Assembly: GCF_000826105.1 (NCBI RefSeq)
Contig: NZ_CCYK01000007.1
Coordinates: 2,108,001 to 2,172,000, forward strand
Direction of reading: 5' to 3'
Source of the DNA: Pseudomonas massiliensis
GTDB lineage: Bacteria > Pseudomonadota > Gammaproteobacteria > Pseudomonadales > Pseudomonadaceae
Length of the DNA: 64,000 bases
The position numbers and the translations under genes are program-made. Shown in pieces: positions 51,655 through 60,974 of this stretch (positions are counted from its first letter, which is position 1; each line of letters opens with the position of its first letter). The notes beneath the pieces are model-generated. The model saw nothing but the letters and a program-made list of their open reading frames with translations. It made no database searches and had not been told where the DNA came from.

Positions 51655-52539
51655 ATGCCCGCCGCATCCCTCGCAGCACCTTCCAAGCAAGTATTCGATG
51701 TCCGCCCGTTCGATGGCCAGGTAGGCGCCGAGATTGTCGGGCTGGACCTGTCTTACCCGCTCGACGATGCGGATTTTCGTCGCGTGCATCAGGCTCACCT
51801 GGATTATCACGTGGTGGTGTTTCGGGACCAGCGCATTACCCCAGAACAGCAGATCGCTTTCAGTCGCCGCTTCGGCGTACTGCAGATTCATGTCCTCAAG
51901 CAGTTCCTGCTGCCCGGGCATCCGGAAATTCTGATCGTTTCCAACATCGTGGAAAACGGCGCGCCGGTGGGCCTGGGAGATGCGGGCAAATACTGGCATT
52001 CGGACTTGTCCTACAAGGCGCTCCCGAGCCTGGGCTCCATGCTCCATGCTCAGGAGCTGCCGAGCGAAGGGGGCGATACCCTGTTCGCCGACATGCATCG
52101 GGCCTGGGATACCCTGCCCAAACACTTGCAAGCGGCGATCGAAGGTCGCCAGGCCGTGCATTCCTACACGGCGCGCTACAGCGAAGGCAAGGACGCCGCG
52201 AACTGGCGCCCCACCCTGACCCCGGAACAGCTGGCCCAGGTAGTCACAGTCGCGCATCCGGTGGTGCGTATTCACCCGGAAAACGGGCGCAAGGCGCTGT
52301 TCGTCAGCGAAGGTTTCACCACTCATATCGTCGGGCTTCCCGAAGACGAGAGTCGCGACCTGCTTGCCCAGCTGTATGCCCACAGCGTGCAACCGGACAA
52401 CCTTTACCGGCATGTATGGCAGCCCCATGACATGGTGTTCTGGGACAACCGTTCGCTGATCCACCTGGCCACTGGCTGCCCCAATCACCTGCGCCGCAAG
52501 CTGTATCGCACCACCATCCAGGGCGACGCGCCGTACTGA
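51655..52539 (+). CDS. TauD/TfdA-family Fe(II)/2-oxoglutarate dioxygenase
   Basis: A 294-residue dioxygenase. The HxD metal motif is in KYWHSDLSY (about residues 115-120), the distal His region is in SLIHLATG / CPNHLRRKLYRTT, and the Arg for 2-oxoglutarate is in the latter block. It hydroxylates a sulfonate, sulfate ester or other side-chain substrate so that it breaks down. It is followed 13 bases later by a taurine/nitrate-type ABC importer, which presumably brings in the substrate. AT-rich TTATTCTTATAACGATAA lies upstream (51593-51610). Confidence 0.88.
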   Translation: MPAASLAAPSKQVFDVRPFDGQVGAEIVGLDLSYPLDDADFRRVHQAHLDYHVVVFRDQRITPEQQIAFSRRFGVLQIHVLKQFLLPGHPEILIVSNIVENGAPVGLGDAGKYWHSDLSYKALPSLGSMLHAQELPSEGGDTLFADMHRAWDTLPKHLQAAIEGRQAVHSYTARYSEGKDAANWRPTLTPEQLAQVVTVAHPVVRIHPENGRKALFVSEGFTTHIVGLPEDESRDLLAQLYAHSVQPDNLYRHVWQPHDMVFWDNRSLIHLATGCPNHLRRKLYRTTIQGDAPY

Positions 52540-52552
52540 CCAGGAGTTTCGC

Positions 52553-53434
52553 ATGAGCGCTGCATTGCCAGGCCACACGGCCAGCGAGGGCACCCTGTCG
52601 CCTGCCGAATTGCAGGTCGGCCCAGATCCACTGCTGAGGGTCGTGAACGTCAGCCTTGAATACCGCACCAGCGAACGTGTAGTGCGCGCAACCCATGAGG
52701 TAAGTTTCGAAGTTGATCAAAGAGACCGCTTCGTGCTCCTGGGCCCGTCCGGTTGTGGCAAATCGACCTTGCTCAAAGCCGTCGCCGGCTTCATCAAGCC
52801 AGCAGCGGGTGAGATCCTGCTTGCCGGTAAGGTCGTTCGCGAGCCCGGGCCGGACCGGATCGTGGTATTTCAGGAATTCGACCAACTTCCGGCCTGGAAA
52901 ACGGTTCTGGAAAACGTGATGTTTCCCCTGCTGGCTTCGCGGACCCTCAAGCGGGCCGAGGCCAGGGACCGCGCGTACCGATACCTGGAAAAGGTCGGGC
53001 TTAGCGCCTTCGCCAATGCCTATCCACATACGCTGTCCGGCGGCATGAAGGCGCGGGTGGCGATTGCCCGGGCCTTGGCGATGCAACCCAGCATTCTGCT
53101 GATGGACGAGCCTTTCGCCGCGCTGGATGCGCTTACCCGTCGCAAGATGCAGGAAGAACTGCTTCAGCTGTGGGACGACGTAGGCTTTACCTTGCTGTTC
53201 GTGACCCACTCCATTGAGGAAGCCCTGGTGGTGGGAAATCGAATCCTGTTGCTGTCGCCGCATCCGGGCCGGGTTCGCGCCGAAATCAACAGCCATCAAT
53301 ACGACCTTCACAGCCTGGGGGGTACTGAATTCCAGGCCAGCGCCCAGCGCATCCACCGCTTGCTGTTCGACGAAGGGGACGCGTTGCAGGCCCGCACGGA
53401 CGTGGACTTCCGCAGCCTGCGCATCGCTTATTGA
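52553..53434 (+). CDS. ABC transporter ATP-binding protein (taurine/nitrate/sulfonate type)
   Basis: A 293-residue ATPase. Walker A GPSGCGKST, Q-loop FQEFDQLPAWK, signature LSGGMKARVAIARALA and Walker B ILLMDEPFAALD are all intact. It has a 40-residue N-terminal extension before the core and a C-terminal extension past the usual domain end. It is second in the TauD-type operon and ends close to the start of the permease (a TTG overlaps its stop). Confidence 0.88.
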   Translation: MSAALPGHTASEGTLSPAELQVGPDPLLRVVNVSLEYRTSERVVRATHEVSFEVDQRDRFVLLGPSGCGKSTLLKAVAGFIKPAAGEILLAGKVVREPGPDRIVVFQEFDQLPAWKTVLENVMFPLLASRTLKRAEARDRAYRYLEKVGLSAFANAYPHTLSGGMKARVAIARALAMQPSILLMDEPFAALDALTRRKMQEELLQLWDDVGFTLLFVTHSIEEALVVGNRILLLSPHPGRVRAEINSHQYDLHSLGGTEFQASAQRIHRLLFDEGDALQARTDVDFRSLRIAY

Positions 53435-53454
53435 CCTTGCAGAGCCAGCCTTAC

Positions 53455-54324
53455 ATGAACCGACCTACGCCTGTGCGCCAAGAATACGAAGTGGCGCTGG
53501 AACCCTTCATCCCTTCCGAACTGTCACGCGCCCTGCCCCTGCCCCAACGCATCTGGCGCCACGGCTGGATGCGCAAGACCCTTATCCTGGTTGCCCTGGC
53601 GGTGCTGTGGGAGGTGGTGGCGCGCATACAAGACAACGACCTGCTACTGCCCAGCTTCCTGCAAACCGCCGAGGCGTTCGCGAGGGGCATGGTCAGCGGC
53701 GAGCTGCCTGGCAAGATCTGGCTATCGCTCACGGTCCTGGTCAAGGGCTATGTGATCGGCATTGCCCTGGCGTTCGGCCTGACCACCCTGGCGGTGTCGA
53801 CGCAACTGGGCCGCGACCTGCTGAGTACCCTGACCTCCATGCTCAATCCGCTGCCGCCTATCGCGCTGCTGCCTTTGGCACTGCTGTGGTTCGGCCTGGG
53901 CCAGAACAGCCTGGTCTTCGTATTGGTGCACTCGGTGCTCTGGCCTCTGGCGCTCAATACCTATGCCGGTTTCCTCGGTGTGTCGGAAACCCAGCGCATG
54001 GCCGGACGCAACTATGGCCTGCGGGGCATTCGATTCATCGCCTACATCCTCGTTCCCGCGGCGCTGCCGTCCATCCTGGCGGGGCTGAAGCTGGGCTGGG
54101 CATTCGCCTGGCGCACCCTGATCGCCGCCGAACTGGTGTTCGGTGCCTCATCGGGCAAGGGCGGCCTGGGCTGGTACATCTTCCAGAACCGCAATGAGCT
54201 CTACACCGACAAGGTCTTCGCGGGGCTGGCGGCGGTGATCCTGATCGGCCTGCTGGTGGAAAACCTGCTGTTCGCCAGCATCGAACGGGTCACGCTCCGG
54301 CGCTGGGGCATGCAACGCACCTGA
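53455..54324 (+). CDS. ABC transporter permease (taurine/nitrate/sulfonate type)
   Basis: A 289-residue inner-membrane protein with six helices and the EAA-like loop MAGRNYGLRGIRFIAYILVPAALP. It partners the ATPase before it and the binding protein after it. The start is the ATG 53455; a TTG at 53431 overlaps the upstream stop and is an alternative start. Confidence 0.86.
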   Translation: MNRPTPVRQEYEVALEPFIPSELSRALPLPQRIWRHGWMRKTLILVALAVLWEVVARIQDNDLLLPSFLQTAEAFARGMVSGELPGKIWLSLTVLVKGYVIGIALAFGLTTLAVSTQLGRDLLSTLTSMLNPLPPIALLPLALLWFGLGQNSLVFVLVHSVLWPLALNTYAGFLGVSETQRMAGRNYGLRGIRFIAYILVPAALPSILAGLKLGWAFAWRTLIAAELVFGASSGKGGLGWYIFQNRNELYTDKVFAGLAAVILIGLLVENLLFASIERVTLRRWGMQRT

Positions 54325-54406
54325 CCCGGTGCTACCAGAGAAACCGCGCTCGCTTCGAACATGATTCTGGCCAGACCGGCCCACCACCCATGACGTGAGT
54401 ACCTTC

Positions 54407-55408
54407 ATGACCTACCTGAACAAGCTTTCCCTGGCCTTGGGCCTGATTGGCGCGGCATTTGGCGGCAGCGCCCAGGCCGAGGGCAAAATCAGCATCGCGC
54501 AGCAATTCGGCATCGGCTACCTGATCCTAGATGTGGTGCGGGACCAGCACCTGATCGAGAAGCACGGCAAGGCCGAAGGCCTGGATATCACCGTTGACTG
54601 GAGCAGCATCTCCGGCGCCACGGCCATGAACGAAGCGCTGCTGGCCGGCGCCCTGGACGTCGTCTCAGCCGGCGTACCTCCCATGTTGACAGTGTGGGAC
54701 CGTACCCGTGGCAGACAGAACGTGAAGGCTATCGCCTCGCTCGGCTCCATGCCCAACTACCTGCTGAGCAATCGTCCGGAGGTCAAGACACTCAAGGATT
54801 TCACCGACAAGGATCGTATCGCCGTGCCCGCGGCCGGCGTGGGCTTCCAGTCGCGTACCCTGCAACTGGAAACGGCAAAGGTATTTGGCAACGAGGACTT
54901 CAAGCGATTCGACAACTTGTCGGTAAGCCTGCCCCACCCGGACGCCACCTCGGCGCTGATCGCCGGTGGCTCGGAAATCACCGCTCACTTTTCCAGCCCT
55001 CCTTTCCAGTACCAGGCGCTGGAGAGTGGCAAGGTGCACAAGGTGCTCAGTTCCTACGACATTCTGGGTGGCCCGGCGACCTTCAACGTGCTCTACACCA
55101 CCCAGGAATTCCATGACCAGAACCCGAAGACCTATAGGGCGTTCTATGACGCCCTGGTCGAAGCTGCGGAGCTGATCCAGGCGGACAAAGCCGCAGCCGC
55201 CCAGACCTACATTCGGGTGGAGCAATCGAAGTTGCCCCCCGCGCTGGTCGAGAAGATCGTCAAGGACCCGGAGATCGACTTCACCGTAGTACCCCAGCGC
55301 ACCTTTATCTATGCGGAAAAACTGCATGAACTGGGTGTATTGAAGAACAAGGCCGACAGCTGGAAGGACTACTTTTTCGAAGAAGCCCACGGTGGGGCGG
55401 GTAGCTGA
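54407..55408 (+). CDS. ABC transporter substrate-binding protein (NitT/TauT type)
   Basis: A 333-residue periplasmic protein with signal peptide (MTYLNKLSLALGLIGAAFGGSAQA, starting at the ATG 54407; a GTG at 54395 is in frame). The mature protein (KISIAQQFGIGYLILDVVRDQ) belongs to the nitrate/taurine-type binding proteins. It is last in the unit with the TauD dioxygenase and probably captures its sulfonate-like or amide substrate. Confidence 0.86.
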   Translation: MTYLNKLSLALGLIGAAFGGSAQAEGKISIAQQFGIGYLILDVVRDQHLIEKHGKAEGLDITVDWSSISGATAMNEALLAGALDVVSAGVPPMLTVWDRTRGRQNVKAIASLGSMPNYLLSNRPEVKTLKDFTDKDRIAVPAAGVGFQSRTLQLETAKVFGNEDFKRFDNLSVSLPHPDATSALIAGGSEITAHFSSPPFQYQALESGKVHKVLSSYDILGGPATFNVLYTTQEFHDQNPKTYRAFYDALVEAAELIQADKAAAAQTYIRVEQSKLPPALVEKIVKDPEIDFTVVPQRTFIYAEKLHELGVLKNKADSWKDYFFEEAHGGAGS

Positions 55409-55622
55409 TCGAGCGCCCGAAAGGTGCAACGGCGACTTGAAGTAGTGCGCCGCGCGCTTAACATCAGCCCGACTCGCTTTTAGCGCAGCGGCTTGCTATC
55501 CAGCCAACTGCCGTTCGTTTGGCATCTTTTTGCCTATGTTCGCGGCAAACTGCGAAAGCGGCCTGTGAATTGCTCTTCTGCCAGCGCTTGCCTTCCGGCA
55601 GGCGTCAGCCAAGGAGAACGCG

Positions 55623-56903
55623 ATGAACTCAGCAGGAGAGTTTCCGTTAAGCGAAGCACCCGCCTCGGCCAGGAAAGGATTGCTGTCCATTTCCATGGTG
55701 CTGTTCAGCTTTACCTTCTTCACCGGCACCATGTTCGCGGGCGGCAAGTTAGGAATGGCCTTCTCTTTCACCGACATGCTATGGGTCGCCTTCATCGGCA
55801 ACAGCCTGTTGGCGCTGTATGCGGCGGGGCTGGCGTTCATAGCCTCGCGCAGTGGCCTCAATACCGTGTTGATGGGGCGCTTCTGCTTCGGCGAGGCGGG
55901 CAGCCGTCTTTCGGATTTTCTGCTCGGGTTCGCCGAACTGGGGTGGTATGCGTGGGGCACCGCGACCGTCGCCATCGTGCTGGTGAAGATCCTCGGGCTC
56001 AGCGAAGGGTTGACCACGCCGCTGATGGTGCTGTTCGGCTTTGGCTTCAGCATCACGGCGCTGGTTGGCTACAAGGGCCTGGACGTATTGTCCCGGGTGT
56101 CGGTACCGCTGATGTTCGCCCTGCTGATGGTTTCGATGTACCTGGCCACAGGCCATGCCGGGGGCTTCAAGGGCCTGGCCGCGGTCATCCCCCACGAAAC
56201 CATGAACTTTTCAGCGGCTGTCACCATGGTGTTCGGCACCTTTGCCAGCGGCGCGACCCAGGCCACCAACTGGACGCGCCTGTCGCGCACCGGGCGGGTG
56301 GCGATCATTGCCAGCGCCCTGAGCTTTTTGCTCGGCAATGGCCTGATGGTGGTCGCCGGGGCCTGGTGCGCCATCGTTTACCAGCAGGCCGATATCGTCG
56401 AGGTGATGATTTTGCAGGGGCTGTCGTTCGCCGCGGTAATCATGCTCTGCTTCAACCTCTGGACCATCCAGGGGCCGACCATCTATAACGTTTCTGCCGC
56501 GGCCTGCCATCTGTTACGTACACCACGCCGCCGGACCATGACTCTGATTTCCGCGGCCGTGGGTGTGGTGCTGGCCATTGGCGGGATGTACGAGCTGCTG
56601 ATTCCCTTCCTGGTGTTGCTGGGTTCCATCATCCCGCCAGTGGGGGGTGTGATCATGGCGGACTTCTGGTATCGCCATCACGGCAAGTACCCTGTACTGG
56701 CCACGACCCGACTACCGCGCTACAACTTCAAGGGGTTGCTCGCCTATGCCGTGGGCGCGGTCCTGGCCTATTGCTCGCCCTGGGTAGCGCCATTGGTAGG
56801 TATCGCCGTGGCTGCTCTGTGCTATATCGGCCTGATGCAGTTCAACGGCAGCCGCGCCGGAAGCTGGCCCAGGACGCATGCTTATACCAAGGAGTTACCA
56901 TGA
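55623..56903 (+). CDS. codB: cytosine permease CodB
   Basis: A 426-residue transporter of the nucleobase-cation-symport-1 family with about 12 helices. The SMVLFSFTFFTGTMFAGGKLG start and GFAELGWYAWGTATVA segment are typical of CodB. AAGGAG lies 6 bases before the ATG. It imports cytosine for the deaminase encoded next. The 214-bp gap before it separates it from the TauD operon; the TGGCAT...TGCC there misses sigma-54 spacing by one base. Confidence 0.9.
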   Translation: MNSAGEFPLSEAPASARKGLLSISMVLFSFTFFTGTMFAGGKLGMAFSFTDMLWVAFIGNSLLALYAAGLAFIASRSGLNTVLMGRFCFGEAGSRLSDFLLGFAELGWYAWGTATVAIVLVKILGLSEGLTTPLMVLFGFGFSITALVGYKGLDVLSRVSVPLMFALLMVSMYLATGHAGGFKGLAAVIPHETMNFSAAVTMVFGTFASGATQATNWTRLSRTGRVAIIASALSFLLGNGLMVVAGAWCAIVYQQADIVEVMILQGLSFAAVIMLCFNLWTIQGPTIYNVSAAACHLLRTPRRRTMTLISAAVGVVLAIGGMYELLIPFLVLLGSIIPPVGGVIMADFWYRHHGKYPVLATTRLPRYNFKGLLAYAVGAVLAYCSPWVAPLVGIAVAALCYIGLMQFNGSRAGSWPRTHAYTKELP

Positions 56904-58144
56904 ATATTCTCAACGCCCGCCTGCGCGGCAAGCCAGGCCTGCATCGCATCGGCCTTCAGGGCGATCGGATCGCTGCCATTACCCTGCAGCCCGGTGTCCT
57001 TCAGCCAGCCGCCGACACTGACCTGGACGCTGGCCAGAACCTGGTTACCGCGCCCTTCGTCGAACCGCATATCCATCTGGACGCCACCCTGACCGCCGGG
57101 GAGCCGGCCTGGAACATGAGCGGCACTCTTTTCGAAGGCATCGAACGCTGGGCCGAGCGCAAGGCCGTGGTCACCCATGAAGACACCAAGGTCCGCGCAC
57201 GGCGGACCATCGACATGCTGGTCGATCACGGCATCCAGCACGTGCGCACCCATGTGGATGTCACTGATCCAAGCCTGGCCGCGCTCAAGGCCATGCTGGA
57301 GGTGCGTGAGGACGCCAGGCACCTGATCGACCTACAGATCGTCGCCTTCCCCCAGGAGGGTATCGAGTCCTTCAAGGATGGCCGTGCGCTCATGGCTGAG
57401 GCGATTGCCATGGGCGCGGATGTGGTGGGTGGGATTCCCCACTTCGAAAATACCCGCGAGCAAGGCGTCGCGTCGATCAGATTCCTGATGGACCTGGCCG
57501 AGCGCACCGGCTGCCTGGTGGACGTCCATTGCGATGAAACCGACGATCCGCAGTCAAGGTTCCTTGAGGTGCTCGCCGAGGAGGCCCGAGTGAGGGACAT
57601 GGGGGAAAGGGTCACGGCCAGCCATACCGTCGCCATGGGTTCCTACGACAACGCTTATTGTTCCAAATTGTTTCGCCTGCTCAAGGCCTCGAAAATCAGC
57701 TTCGTCTCCTGCCCCACGGAGAGTATCCACCTGCAGGGGCGCTTCGATACCTACCCGAAACGACGCGGGGTTACCCGAGTGGCCGAGATCGACCGGGCCG
57801 GCATGAATGTCTGCTTTGGCCAGGACTCCATCGTCGACCCCTGGTATCCGCTGGGCAATGGCAACATCCTGCGTATCCTCGAAGCGGGCCTGCATATCTG
57901 TCACATGCTTGGCTATGAAGACTTGCAGCGCTCCCTAGACCTGATCACCGACAACAGCGCTCGCGCGCTGCATCTGGGGGAACGCTACGGCCTGGAGGCT
58001 GGCCGGCCGGCCAATTTGCTGGTTCTTTCGGCGCCAGACGACTATGAAATGGTTCGCAGCCAGGGGCAGGTATTGACCTCGATCCGTGCCGGCAAGGTCT
58101 TGATGCAGCGCACCCCGGCGCGCGTCGAACGCTTCGGTGCCTAG
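56900..58144 (+). CDS. codA: cytosine deaminase CodA
   Basis: A 414-residue amidohydrolase overlapping codB by 4 bases (ATGA). Metal ligands and catalytic residues are recognisable: HxH in EPHIHLDATL, His plus Glu in DVHCDETDD, His in TASHTVAMG and Asp in FGQDSIVDPW. It converts cytosine to uracil and ammonia, so with codB it salvages pyrimidine and nitrogen. GGAG is five bases before the ATG. Both genes are intact and should be functional. Confidence 0.92.
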   Translation: MNILNARLRGKPGLHRIGLQGDRIAAITLQPGVLQPAADTDLDAGQNLVTAPFVEPHIHLDATLTAGEPAWNMSGTLFEGIERWAERKAVVTHEDTKVRARRTIDMLVDHGIQHVRTHVDVTDPSLAALKAMLEVREDARHLIDLQIVAFPQEGIESFKDGRALMAEAIAMGADVVGGIPHFENTREQGVASIRFLMDLAERTGCLVDVHCDETDDPQSRFLEVLAEEARVRDMGERVTASHTVAMGSYDNAYCSKLFRLLKASKISFVSCPTESIHLQGRFDTYPKRRGVTRVAEIDRAGMNVCFGQDSIVDPWYPLGNGNILRILEAGLHICHMLGYEDLQRSLDLITDNSARALHLGERYGLEAGRPANLLVLSAPDDYEMVRSQGQVLTSIRAGKVLMQRTPARVERFGA

Positions 58145-58198
58145 CCTGGGCCTGCTTGGGGAACCACGGAAGGCGCCTTTGCTCCCGGCTTGGACCAC

Positions 58199-58213
58199 CG
58201 CTTCTGCGAAGCG
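58199..58213. terminator. hairpin downstream of codA
   Basis: CGCTTC-TGC-GAAGCG, a 6-bp stem 55 bases after the codA stop, without a U-run. It is the only terminator-like structure before the DUF1652 gene. Confidence 0.35.
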
Positions 58214-58332
58214 CTGGAACCGTAGCGGCCGGCTCTAGGGCAGCCCCCCCTGTCGCAGCTCACGGGAAAAAACCGGCTGGTGGGCTATGCTCTTAGGTAC
58301 TCAGTTTTACCTAAGAACAACAAGGATGAGCC

Positions 58333-58593
58333 ATGCTATCTCCGCTAGAGCTGCGATACATTATGGAAAACGCGTTTCTGCCTACTGTCTGCAAGTGCGA
58401 AATCGATACGGCCGGCATGATGAACCTGAAACTGATCAATGCCCGCACCAATGAAGCCATTCTGGAAGAACGAAACATTCGGACGGCCGACCTGTCTTCA
58501 GCGCGGGAAATCGCGACCTTCGTCGCCGAGCTCAAGAACAGGTTGTCGACCATCACCGTGGTGAATCCTGAGCGCAGACGCCATCGGCGCTAG
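58333..58593 (+). CDS. DUF1652 family protein
   Basis: An 86-residue protein beginning MLSPLELRYIMENAFLPTVC, the characteristic DUF1652 start, found almost only in Pseudomonas. It has an alpha/beta pattern with two Cys near the start (TVCKCEI). Function unknown. It is not linked in operon to codA (188-bp gap) or to the downstream membrane protein. Confidence 0.78.
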   Translation: MLSPLELRYIMENAFLPTVCKCEIDTAGMMNLKLINARTNEAILEERNIRTADLSSAREIATFVAELKNRLSTITVVNPERRRHRR

Positions 58594-58858
58594 GCCGACC
58601 AGACGACGGTGAGGCTCGAGCCACCCTGGCAGAAGCAGGCGCAAATCATCGAGGCGAGTGGCGTGCTGCCCAATGCCCCGGCTATCTCCGGCCTGTCGAG
58701 CAGCGATGCTCCTGCCCATCAGGTTCGGACGCCGCCTGGCGCCCTTGCTCAGCACGCTTCCAGCAACTACCCTTCGTAACTTCACCAGGCGGCCTGCCTA
58801 TCCATGTCGCCTGGTATCGCGTCACTCGCCTACCTGCCCAGAGCCCCTGAAGCCCTTG

Positions 58859-59953
58859 ATGACCGCCTCGCTGCCGTATTTCCTTCGTCGCCTGCTCCGC
58901 CCCTTGCTCGACCCTTACCGCCGCTTTCGCCATGCCCGGCTGATCCATGCGGTACGGGTGTCCATCGGCCTGATAGCCACTATCCTGCTTACCACCGGAA
59001 TCCACCTGCCCCATGGGGAATGGGCATCGGTGACCATGCTGATCGTGATCGGTGGGCTGCAGCATCATGGCAACATCAGGCGCAAGGCCACGGAGCGAGC
59101 CTATGGGACCTTGATCGGCGCGATCATAGGGCTGGCCATCGTGGCCCAGCAAAGCTACCTGGGCTGGCCGTTACTCACCTATGTGTTGATGTCTTCGGCG
59201 TGCGGATTCTTCGCCTACCATGCCATCGGCAAGGGCGGCTACACGGCGCTGCTCTCGGCCATCACGATATTCATAGTCGCCGGCCATGGCGACAACCCCA
59301 TGTCGGATGGCCTTTGGCGCACAGTCGACATACTGATCGGCAATGTCCTGGCCCTGGCCTTCTCCTTTGCGCTGCCGCTCTACGCGGTGTACTCCTGGCG
59401 CTACAACCTGGCCAGCACCCTGCGCGAATGCGCCGCGGTGCACGGGCGGATCATCGCGGGCGAAGCCGTTACCAGCGACGCCCACCTCAAGCGCATGCGC
59501 AACCTGAGCGCTTCGCTGGTGCAACTGCGCGGCCTGATGGCATCGGTGTCGAAGGAAGTGCATATTTCACAAACCGAACTGGACGCGCTGCAGCGAAACC
59601 TGCGCTTGTGTATTTCTTTCCTGGAAATTCTCGCCGACACCCGCCCGCCAGCGGAGGACTTCGCCGCCATGGCTGCGTTGCGTGACTCGCTACAGGCCGA
59701 GCACCGTTTCATTCGTCGACAACTGGTCGCCATGGCGCGTGCCCTGCGTGACGGCCACAGCGAGCGACTGCTACGCGTTGAAAGCCTGGCCGGCCAACCG
59801 CTCGAAGCCCTGCCCTATCCTGCGCTGGACGGCTACCGAGCAATGACCCGGCAATTGGCCGCGAACGTCGACGACATGCGCCACCGTCTGGCCAAGACGG
59901 CCCCGCGCTGGAACTTCGCCCACACGCCTGAGAACGCCGTGCCCCATGACTGA
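58859..59953 (+). CDS. FUSC-like inner-membrane protein
   Basis: A 364-residue protein. The N-terminal ~170 residues have about six helices with FUSC family features (LIHAVRVSIGLIATILL, GEWASVTMLIVIGGLQHHGNIRRKATERAYGTLIGAIIG), and the remainder is a long cytoplasmic helical region. This resembles the half-size FUSC/aromatic-acid exporter proteins. The frame is open from 58658, but the Met at 58859 starts the recognisable family. It overlaps surE by 8 bases, so the two are translated together. The 265-bp gap upstream (58594-58858) shows no other gene. Confidence 0.78.
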   Translation: MTASLPYFLRRLLRPLLDPYRRFRHARLIHAVRVSIGLIATILLTTGIHLPHGEWASVTMLIVIGGLQHHGNIRRKATERAYGTLIGAIIGLAIVAQQSYLGWPLLTYVLMSSACGFFAYHAIGKGGYTALLSAITIFIVAGHGDNPMSDGLWRTVDILIGNVLALAFSFALPLYAVYSWRYNLASTLRECAAVHGRIIAGEAVTSDAHLKRMRNLSASLVQLRGLMASVSKEVHISQTELDALQRNLRLCISFLEILADTRPPAEDFAAMAALRDSLQAEHRFIRRQLVAMARALRDGHSERLLRVESLAGQPLEALPYPALDGYRAMTRQLAANVDDMRHRLAKTAPRWNFAHTPENAVPHD

Positions 59954-60974
59954 ACCACGCCTTGGACCTGTACTGCTGACCAATGACGACGGCATCGATG
60001 CGCCTGGCCTGGCCACGTTGGAAGCGGTGGCCAATGACCTCGGGGTCGAAGTATGGGTAGTGGCGCCGGACCACGATCAGAGCGGTGTTTCCCATGCGCT
60101 GAGCTTGCATCAGCCCCTGCGGGTAACGAACCGCGGCAGCCGGCGCTTCTCTGTCTCAGGCACGCCCGGAGACTGTGTTGCCATGGCCATCTGCGAGCTA
60201 ATGCCCGCGCGCCCGCAACTGGTACTTAGCGGTATCAACAAAGGCGCGAACCTGGGCCGGGAAACGGCGTTTTCCGGCACTGTAGGCGCCGCCATGGCCG
60301 CGTTGCTGATGGGACTGCCGGCGATTGCCCTAAGCCAGGCGTTCACCCGCCGCGATGCGGTGCGCTGGGAAACCGCGCGCCAGCTGGCGCCGGGCGTTAT
60401 CCGTCAGCTCTGGGCCGCCAGATGGAGCCCCGACGCTTGCCTGAATGTCAACTTCCCGGACGTGCCCGCCGACCAGGCCGGCCCGCTCCAGGTAACCTGC
60501 CAGGGCCGCGGCCGCATGCACGGGCTGCAGGTGACCGGCCGCACCGACTTACGGGAGCAGGCTTACTATTGGCTGAATATAAAGCGCGATGACACCCCGG
60601 ACGCGCCGGACAGCGAAACCGCGGTGCTTGCTGGGGGTGGAATCGCCGTGACACCCTTGCATTTCGAGCGAACCGCGCATGAGGCGCGGGTGGCGTTGGT
60701 GGAGTGGTTGCGGAAGGGGGAACCGGGGAAGATCTTAGGCGCTGCTGAACATATCTGGAAAAGACAGAGAGGTCTTGCACGTCGAGTCTTCCAAGGCGGC
60801 ACGAGTGTCAAGTCCATGTACTGGTCGGATCTATTCACGCCGAGTCGAGCGGGCGTCAGGTTGAATTCCGAAGGACGGGTCCGAGTCACGGCCCGGCCAG
60901 GAATTTCGACAACGGCACCCGGCCAGAGCGGACCTCACAGGGTGCAAAGCACCCACGTGCCCAAGGAAACGTAG
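59946..60974 (+). CDS. surE: SurE 5'/3'-nucleotidase with abnormal C-terminal extension
   Basis: A 342-residue frame, whereas SurE is normally about 250 residues. Residues 1-258 are complete SurE: LLTNDDGIDAPG (metal site), VVAPDHDQSG, SGTPGDCV and SGINKGANLG. After VALVEWLRKGEP there is an 84-residue tail with no family resemblance that runs to 60974 and overlaps the end of lldP by 40 bases. The stop codon of the original gene has probably been lost at a rearrangement or point-mutation junction. The enzyme domain looks intact. SurE dephosphorylates nucleoside monophosphates and is often stress-related. Confidence 0.82.
   Translation: MTEPRLGPVLLTNDDGIDAPGLATLEAVANDLGVEVWVVAPDHDQSGVSHALSLHQPLRVTNRGSRRFSVSGTPGDCVAMAICELMPARPQLVLSGINKGANLGRETAFSGTVGAAMAALLMGLPAIALSQAFTRRDAVRWETARQLAPGVIRQLWAARWSPDACLNVNFPDVPADQAGPLQVTCQGRGRMHGLQVTGRTDLREQAYYWLNIKRDDTPDAPDSETAVLAGGGIAVTPLHFERTAHEARVALVEWLRKGEPGKILGAAEHIWKRQRGLARRVFQGGTSVKSMYWSDLFTPSRAGVRLNSEGRVRVTARPGISTTAPGQSGPHRVQSTHVPKET

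Noticed and set aside
55519..55535. TGGCATCTTTTTGCC upstream of codB as a sigma-54 promoter.
   Set aside because: GG and GC are 9 bases apart instead of the strictly required 10.
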